Positions 6,124-10,154 of a stretch of 10,154 nt of DNA are shown in pieces; positions within the stretch are counted from its first letter, which is position 1; each line of letters opens with the position of its first letter. The position numbers were made by a program, and so were the translations under genes. The DNA lies in contig CP070636.1 in NCBI GenBank assembly GCA_020356305.1, forward strand, positions 1,347,982-1,358,135. The letters are read 5' to 3'. The notes under the pieces are model-generated. The model had not been told where the DNA came from. It saw nothing but the letters and a program-made list of their open reading frames with translations, and did not search any database. The DNA comes from Candidatus Bathyarchaeota archaeon. GTDB lineage: Archaea > Thermoproteota > Bathyarchaeia > Bathyarchaeales > Bathyarchaeaceae.

Positions 6124-6155
6124 TTTTGCTATTCAAACTATCGTTTTAATGCAAA
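6124..6155. promoter_or_regulatory. Degenerate operator-like half sites in the 101-residue gene leader
   Basis: Three imperfect relatives of the main inverted repeat at 6180-6197 lie here: TTTTGCTATTCAAAC (6124-6138), AAACTATCGTTTT (6135-6147) and CGTTTTAATGCAAA (6142-6155). They reuse the TTTTG/CAAAA and CTATC/GATAG words, suggesting secondary binding sites over the start and leader of the minus-strand transcript. In AT-rich sequence some of this could be chance. Confidence 0.35.
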
Positions 6156-6166
6156 TACATTCTACT

Positions 6167-6175
6167 CTTATAAAG
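6167..6175 (-). promoter_or_regulatory. TATA box for the 101-residue gene
   Basis: CTTTATAAG on the minus strand is a near-consensus archaeal TATA box. It predicts a transcript start near 6146 and a leader of about 35 nt containing the strong Shine-Dalgarno. Confidence 0.6.
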
Positions 6176-6179
6176 TTTA

Positions 6180-6197
6180 CGTTTTGATAGCAAAACG
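6180..6197. promoter_or_regulatory. 18-bp inverted repeat, candidate operator between two divergent promoters
   Basis: CGTTTTGATAGCAAAACG has perfect 7-bp arms with a 4-nt spacer. It abuts the plus-strand TATA box (6198-6205) and lies 4 bp from the minus-strand one (6167-6175), so a bound dimer would affect both promoters. Winged-helix regulators of the adjacent type bind such dyads as dimers, so autoregulation and control of the 101-residue gene is the natural inference. Confidence 0.6.
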
Positions 6198-6205
6198 CTT
6201 TTATA
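6198..6205 (+). promoter_or_regulatory. TATA box for the winged-helix regulator
   Basis: CTTTTATA is centred about 25 bp before the ATG at 6227, so the transcript should begin at or next to the start codon. That is the usual leaderless arrangement in archaea. Confidence 0.6.
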
Positions 6206-6226
6206 CCAATTTAAACTAAGATTTAT

Positions 6227-6826
6227 ATGCGTGGGTATATGAAATCGATAAAAGCGATAACGGATCCTGAGGCCTTCCAACTTCTGGCTGATGAAACTAG
6301 GAGAAGAATAGTGTTTCTGCTTAGAGCTAAGGAGATGACCGTGAGTCAGATAGCTGGGGAACTCAACTTCACTCCTCAAGCGGTTTACCACCATATAAAG
6401 AAGCTTAGGAAGGCGGACATGATAGAAGTAGCACGGGAAGAGCGTATCGATCACCTCATCGAAAGTTACTATAGAGCAACCGCCGAGTCGTTCTTTTGTA
6501 GCGTTGGGAATACTCCGCGCAGTATGGAACTCGCCAAGGAGCAGGTGAAGGCTGTTCTCAACGCTTTGAAGAGGCTCGGTTTTAACCTTGAATTCGATGA
6601 CAGTAAGATTTCTCAGTTGATTGACGTAAGAAGAAAACTTAAGGCGTGTTGTGGCTCAGAGAAGTTTGATGACGCAATCTCCGACCTGGATGACGTGGAC
6701 TTTCTTACGAAGCAAGTCATTCAAGAGTACGCTGAAACTCTTGCCATGTCTGAAGAGGAATTTGGTGAACAGCAGAGATTCACGAAGAAGTTTAGGGATT
6801 TACTGATTTCCCTAGTCAAGAAATAG
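6227..6826 (+). CDS. ArsR-like winged-helix transcription regulator
   Basis: 199 residues. A winged helix-turn-helix spans about 12-75: DPEAFQLLADETRRRIVFLL is the typical ArsR-like first helix, MTVSQIAGELNFTPQAVYHH the helix-turn-helix, and the following KLRKADMIEVAREERIDH the end of the recognition helix and the wing. The remaining 120 residues are mostly helical and charged, probably for dimerisation or ligand sensing, with CC at 141-142 and C91. They lack a clear CxC metal site. The ATG at 6227 fits leaderless transcription from the TATA box at 6198-6205. A second Met at codon 5 is possible but less well placed. The gene is divergent from the 101-residue orphan across a shared inverted repeat and convergent with the polymerase gene, 44 bp away. 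Ligand unknown. Confidence 0.88.
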   Translation: MRGYMKSIKAITDPEAFQLLADETRRRIVFLLRAKEMTVSQIAGELNFTPQAVYHHIKKLRKADMIEVAREERIDHLIESYYRATAESFFCSVGNTPRSMELAKEQVKAVLNALKRLGFNLEFDDSKISQLIDVRRKLKACCGSEKFDDAISDLDDVDFLTKQVIQEYAETLAMSEEEFGEQQRFTKKFRDLLISLVKK

Positions 6827-6870
6827 ATGAGACAAAGAGAATCTAGAAAGTCTTGCATAAGTGTATTGCA

Positions 6871-9138
6871 TCACCTAGCGCTTAAAATGGGCTTCAGCGT
6901 TATCTGTTTTTCACCGTAAACTATATGATCTTTCAGCTGCTCCTCACTGTATCCAAATGGACTCAAAATGTTTGCTCCAGCCATGATGAGCATATGCACA
7001 TATTTTTCAACGTCAAATCGAGTGTCAGCATTAACCAGTTCAGCCACTTTCACACGCTTGCTCGGTCTTTTGTTGTCAGAATCAGTTATCAAATAGCGAA
7101 CTATCTGCCCTCCAGAGATTTCTATGCCTTCCTTTATTAATTGCCCAGCAGCTATGACTTGAGAAATATCGTGAGCATACCTATCCGGATGCATAGATAG
7201 CTGCTTCGAAACAATTAAGTCTCGCACATCAACATCCTGTCTCTTCAGTTTCTCTACATAGGCTCTCAACACTTCTATTGATTCTGAAATCTTCTTCATG
7301 AACGCCTCAGAATTTGAAGCACTTGCAAGGACTTTAATCATGTCGATCTGGGCGCTTCTGATGAAAGGCGGGGTGTCCCTTCTGACTGCATCGATGCCTC
7401 TCACCTTGATTTTGCCCGATTCAAACACTCCGTAATACCGGTTAAGAACAGGTACTTCCATATGCATTCTGGATGGAAGAAATACAATCCAGCGGTATCT
7501 GCCTTCAACATTCAGCTGCACTCCAATTTCTTTAGAAACAGCCTTGCAGAGATCAACGTACTCTCTTGGAGAAGCTCCCTTCCTCTTGAGCCAAAGAGAG
7601 TCCACAATACCGTGAATTATTTCAAAACCTCTTTTCTCAGCTATGCGCACAGTTCTAAGCAAAGCCTCTCTGGCAAAAGCACAAACCGCAATGTGAGCGT
7701 CAACCTTGCCAAAACGAGCATTCTTGTATCCAAGGTAACCAAAGCACGTCACTAAGATCCACTTCAGAGCATTTTGCCTACGATTAAAGACTTGCTGTGC
7801 TTCTAGGTTTCCTGCTTCATTTCTCAAGCGTTTATATATGGCCCGCTTTTTCAAAATCATCTTCAAGGTCCGTGGAACTATGCCCTCTCGTTTCTCACAA
7901 ACATGGTATCTGAGCTCAGGGACCCTCAACCTCGAGTCAGAACAACATTTGCACAGCACAGTTTCCGCTGAAATGTTCCGTCTCGCCATTAAGGTCGGAT
8001 ACATCGAAGAGAAATCAACTTCAGCAACATGATCGTGAATGCCCTGCCTAGGCTCAAAAATGAAACCTCCCCTGTCAGCCACAAGTAGCTCCAATGCCGA
8101 CTTAAAAGCCTCAGGCTCCCTCTTCTTCCACGGAATAAGGATCCCATCTCTAACAGCTTGATAAAGTTGTAAAGAAGACATAATCGTCCCAATACTAGCC
8201 CTCGCAGCCCTCTGCAAAGGAACCCTACATGTCCTCGATACCTCGATTAATCCATCGAGTCCACATGCAGAATAAATGAATGTATTTTCCTCATCGATAT
8301 GAATTCGGCCATATAATTTCCGCATAGGTGCCTTAAAGTAAACCCTTCCATAAGAGAAGAACGTCATTCCATGCTTCTTCTTAGCCCTGAGGGGCACCTT
8401 CTCTCTTCCAAGAACTAGCCTATTGAGAATCCCGTTTACAAGTGCCCTATGCGCAAGATAAGGAAAGAGAAACGAGTCTCCACCTCGAGTAAAAATGATG
8501 TCAGGATCTTTGTCCTCAATCGTTCCAACCATCTTAAGAATCTTTTCACCTTCGTCTCCTTCAGTAATTATCACTTTTTCTCCAGAACATTCAAGGACAA
8601 TCGATTTGATGGCATCATTAAAATTAGGAAATGGGTTATCTGTAGCTATTTCCACATGCATTCTCATCGTTCGCAGAGGAGGAGCCATATAATCTACACT
8701 TTCTACAGAATCCAATAACCAGTAAGCAACTCTATCACCCTGAACTGTAACTGCGACGTGCGCAAGCGGAAAAATCTCTTTGTCATAAAGATAAGTCTGA
8801 ACGGCAGGGACATCCACATTATGAATCCTAAACTTCTGATACCCTCCCAACCTCAACAATTTGCGGGCAAAGTGAGATATCCGACGACAATCAGTCGCAG
8901 TGATCTCCAATACCTTTGACCATTTGTCTTCCATAAAATTTGCATACTTTTTGACATATCGCCAGCTAACCACAGATCTGCTAGTCGCAAGACTGTCAGT
9001 AAGCTTAGCCAGATCCACAATTCTGCCTGACACATAAATCTTAGGCTGAAACACGTCTGTAAGTTTTATACGTTCGCCGCTCTCCGCCAAGATCCACACG
9101 ATCATTTCGCCAGGATTAGAGGGATATACATCGAGCAA
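6871..9138 (-). CDS. polB2: Divergent family B DNA polymerase, PolB2/Dpo2-like, exonuclease-deficient
   Basis: 755 residues. The order is N-terminal domain, 3'-5' exonuclease domain (about 155-300), palm/fingers (about 365-560) and thumb. Motif A is DFSSMYPT with catalytic D375. Motif B is RRQNALKWILVTCFGY (453-468), where the usual N-S-x-Y-G is V-T-C-F-G. Motif C is HGIVDS (509-514) in place of Y-G-D-T-D-S, so the first Asp is Ile but D513 remains. The thumb motif K-K-R-Y-x-G is LNRYYG (565-570). The exonuclease is dead by eye: Exo I D-I-E reads HVE (161-163) and Exo II N-G-D-N-F-D reads GGDSFL (219-224). A C396-x-C-C399 ... C414 cluster lies after motif A. These features match the archaeal PolB2 family, first called inactivated and later linked, in Sulfolobales, to damage-induced mutagenic synthesis. 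The start is TTG at 9138 after GAGG; no ATG fits better. It is the third gene of a tight operon. Confidence 0.9.
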   Translation of the reverse strand: MLDVYPSNPGEMIVWILAESGERIKLTDVFQPKIYVSGRIVDLAKLTDSLATSRSVVSWRYVKKYANFMEDKWSKVLEITATDCRRISHFARKLLRLGGYQKFRIHNVDVPAVQTYLYDKEIFPLAHVAVTVQGDRVAYWLLDSVESVDYMAPPLRTMRMHVEIATDNPFPNFNDAIKSIVLECSGEKVIITEGDEGEKILKMVGTIEDKDPDIIFTRGGDSFLFPYLAHRALVNGILNRLVLGREKVPLRAKKKHGMTFFSYGRVYFKAPMRKLYGRIHIDEENTFIYSACGLDGLIEVSRTCRVPLQRAARASIGTIMSSLQLYQAVRDGILIPWKKREPEAFKSALELLVADRGGFIFEPRQGIHDHVAEVDFSSMYPTLMARRNISAETVLCKCCSDSRLRVPELRYHVCEKREGIVPRTLKMILKKRAIYKRLRNEAGNLEAQQVFNRRQNALKWILVTCFGYLGYKNARFGKVDAHIAVCAFAREALLRTVRIAEKRGFEIIHGIVDSLWLKRKGASPREYVDLCKAVSKEIGVQLNVEGRYRWIVFLPSRMHMEVPVLNRYYGVFESGKIKVRGIDAVRRDTPPFIRSAQIDMIKVLASASNSEAFMKKISESIEVLRAYVEKLKRQDVDVRDLIVSKQLSMHPDRYAHDISQVIAAGQLIKEGIEISGGQIVRYLITDSDNKRPSKRVKVAELVNADTRFDVEKYVHMLIMAGANILSPFGYSEEQLKDHIVYGEKQITLKPILSAR

Positions 9139-9154
9139 CCAGCCTCGAAGCAGT

Positions 9155-9424
9155 TTAAGGCTGGTTCAGTTGTTTTTCCAGTTTGACAAGTTTTTCTTTG
9201 ATCTCCATGATGGCTTCTTCATGGTGAAGCATAATTGACATGAACATTGCTTCAAGCAAAATCGGTCTTGTAGCCATGCTTCCCGCAGATGCAAACATTC
9301 TGCAAGCGTTCATCATTCGATCGAAAGCCTTAGCATCTTTGCTTCTCAGCCCTTTTCTGAACCCCTTCCACCTTTCAATTTCGCTTTCCAAGGCTTGACG
9401 ATATGAAGGAACAGTTCTTCCCAT
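9155..9424 (-). CDS. Small helical protein of the PolB2 operon
   Basis: 89 residues, starting MGRTVPSYRQALESEIERW, then KGFRKGLRSKDAKAFDRMM. It is all-helical, with a Lys/Glu-rich C-terminal coiled-coil-like helix (about 68-86). The M-G-R-T-x-P-x-Y/F-R start and the E-x2-W-x2-F-R-x-x-L-R pattern are those of a small archaeal family of unknown function that I recall near PolB2 genes; the family match is from memory. Its ATG directly follows the TGA of the RecA-like gene, and GGAGG lies 8 nt upstream inside that gene, so translation is coupled. The stop lies 16 nt before the polymerase start. Likely a structural partner bridging the RecA-like protein and the polymerase, by context only. Confidence 0.85.
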   Translation of the reverse strand: MGRTVPSYRQALESEIERWKGFRKGLRSKDAKAFDRMMNACRMFASAGSMATRPILLEAMFMSIMLHHEEAIMEIKEKLVKLEKQLNQP

Positions 9425-10135
9425 TCAGTAGGCCTCCATGAACCTGTCCATCGTGACCGCATCGGAAGGGAAATCGATGGTTAATGGCTTGAGACGTGGA
9501 TGATTCTCCAAAACAAACTTCAAAACACCCTTGAACTCTTTGATCTCTATTACAGTGCTCGCTTTTCCAAACAAAACCGTCTCCAGAAAGAGGCATCTGC
9601 TAGAATGAAATCGTGGAAAATATGAAACAACAATGACAACGCGTCTCCTAGAAGCAACTTCCAAAAGATACTGAGTCATTTTGAGGAAGATGTCCCTGCT
9701 CTCTATTCGGGGCACATCACGATCAAGGAAAAGCCCAGTTATGTCTGAAATAATGACAAGCTTAGATCTATGTCTTTTCAAGGCCGCCTCCAACTTCTCA
9801 AAAACCAACGCTGTTAACTGATAGGCTGTGAACGCCCTTGAAATGAAAATCTTCTCCAGCGCCGATTTTGGCTCCAAATCATATTCTTGAGCTAGAGTCG
9901 AAACAGCATACGGATCAAAAGTGTTCCCGCCATCCATGTAGATCACGCTAGAGTTCAATCCCCCTTTCTTGATGGGCAATTGACACCGAATGCTCAGAAG
10001 AAATGATAATGTTTTGCAGAGAGGATGTCTGAACAGAACTGCAAAGTCGCCCTTTTGAAATCCAGGAAAAGCCTCATCTATTTTTTGGATGCCGAAAGAC
10101 AATGCTCTATTAGATTCCATGGACAATGCAGTCAC
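9425..10135 (-). CDS. RecA/RadA-superfamily protein with a degenerate ATP site
   Basis: 236 residues from GTG at 10135 (231 from the ATG at 10120; numbering here from the GTG). The fold follows RadA/RecA core order: LSFGIQKIDEAFPGFQKGD (12-30), the P-loop position, SSVIYMDGGNTFDPYAV (62-78, as in RadA VIYIDTENTFRPE), IFISRAFTAYQLTALV (96-111) and the Walker B strand KLVIISD (125-131). The P-loop reads FRHPLCKT (35-42): both conserved glycines are gone, but K41 and T42 remain. The catalytic Glu after the second strand (D-T-E-N-T-F) is Gly70. ATP hydrolysis is therefore doubtful. It is the first visible gene of the PolB2 operon. No stop occurs in frame between 10135 and the right edge, so a farther start cannot be excluded, although the N-terminus looks complete for a RecA core. 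A role as a pseudo-ATPase that couples the polymerase to RadA filaments is inference. Confidence 0.82.
   Translation of the reverse strand: MTALSMESNRALSFGIQKIDEAFPGFQKGDFAVLFRHPLCKTLSFLLSIRCQLPIKKGGLNSSVIYMDGGNTFDPYAVSTLAQEYDLEPKSALEKIFISRAFTAYQLTALVFEKLEAALKRHRSKLVIISDITGLFLDRDVPRIESRDIFLKMTQYLLEVASRRRVVIVVSYFPRFHSSRCLFLETVLFGKASTVIEIKEFKGVLKFVLENHPRLKPLTIDFPSDAVTMDRFMEAY
9433..9437 (-). promoter_or_regulatory. Shine-Dalgarno for the small helical protein
   Basis: GGAGG on the minus strand, within the last codons of the RecA-like gene and 8 nt before the ATG at 9424. It confirms that start and the translational coupling. Confidence 0.65.
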
Positions 10136-10154
10136 GACGCACGAGGGAGTAAAA

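Noticed and set aside
6028..6219. A 63-codon plus-strand open frame across the 101-residue gene start and the divergent promoter
   Set aside because: It runs through the TATA box and the inverted repeat. The opposite strand has a far better Shine-Dalgarno and terminator.
6827..6870. A bidirectional terminator between the regulator and polymerase genes
   Set aside because: The 44-bp convergent gap has no T-run of five or more on either strand and no convincing stem, so I do not annotate one.
6871..9138. Treating the polymerase as a pseudogene because its active-site motifs are altered
   Set aside because: The frame is intact over 755 codons, the operon is tight, two catalytic Asp residues are kept, and the altered motifs are typical of the archaeal PolB2 family.

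Overview
The window looks archaeal. It has a family B DNA polymerase with an archaeal-type companion operon, a coenzyme F420 gamma-glutamyl ligase (CofE), two tungsten/molybdenum aldehyde:ferredoxin oxidoreductase (AOR) genes, TATA-box promoters, one apparently leaderless transcript, GTG/TTG starts and T-run terminators. Moderate GC together with AORs, F420 and an ArsR-like regulator suggests an anaerobic, mesophilic to moderately thermophilic archaeon, possibly a Bathyarchaeia-like lineage. The lineage is inference; the archaeal assignment is firm.

Layout. (1) Positions 1-3955 form a divergent AOR locus. The minus-strand AOR (46-1917) is followed within 1 nt of its stop by the first 14 codons of a ferredoxin-like gene that runs off the left edge. 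The plus-strand AOR (2069-3955) has a cysteine-rich loop. The gap between them carries a 19-bp inverted repeat and a TATA sequence readable on both strands. (2) Positions 4060-5800 are a loose string of minus-strand genes: a helical protein of unknown function, CofE, and a 34-residue gene. They are separated by intergenic CG-alternating tracts and two near-identical T-run terminators. (3) Positions 5806-6826 hold a divergent pair: a 101-residue orphan protein with an excellent Shine-Dalgarno and a winged-helix regulator. A perfect inverted repeat sits exactly between their two TATA boxes. (4) Positions 6871-10135 are a tight three-gene minus-strand operon: a RecA/RadA-like protein with a decayed ATP site, a small helical protein, and a divergent family B polymerase (PolB2/Dpo2-like) with a destroyed exonuclease and an altered polymerase active site.

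How the genes work together. The AORs should oxidise aldehydes to acids and pass electrons to ferredoxin, for which the partial 4Fe-4S gene is a natural partner. CofE finishes the polyglutamate tail of F420, the hydride carrier. The polymerase operon resembles the archaeal PolB2 cassette, which has been linked to the DNA-damage response and error-prone synthesis. By layout (a RecA-like pseudo-ATPase, a small protein and a non-proofreading polymerase) it is an archaeal counterpart of bacterial ImuA-type mutasomes. That parallel is inference. The winged-helix protein probably controls itself and its divergent neighbour.
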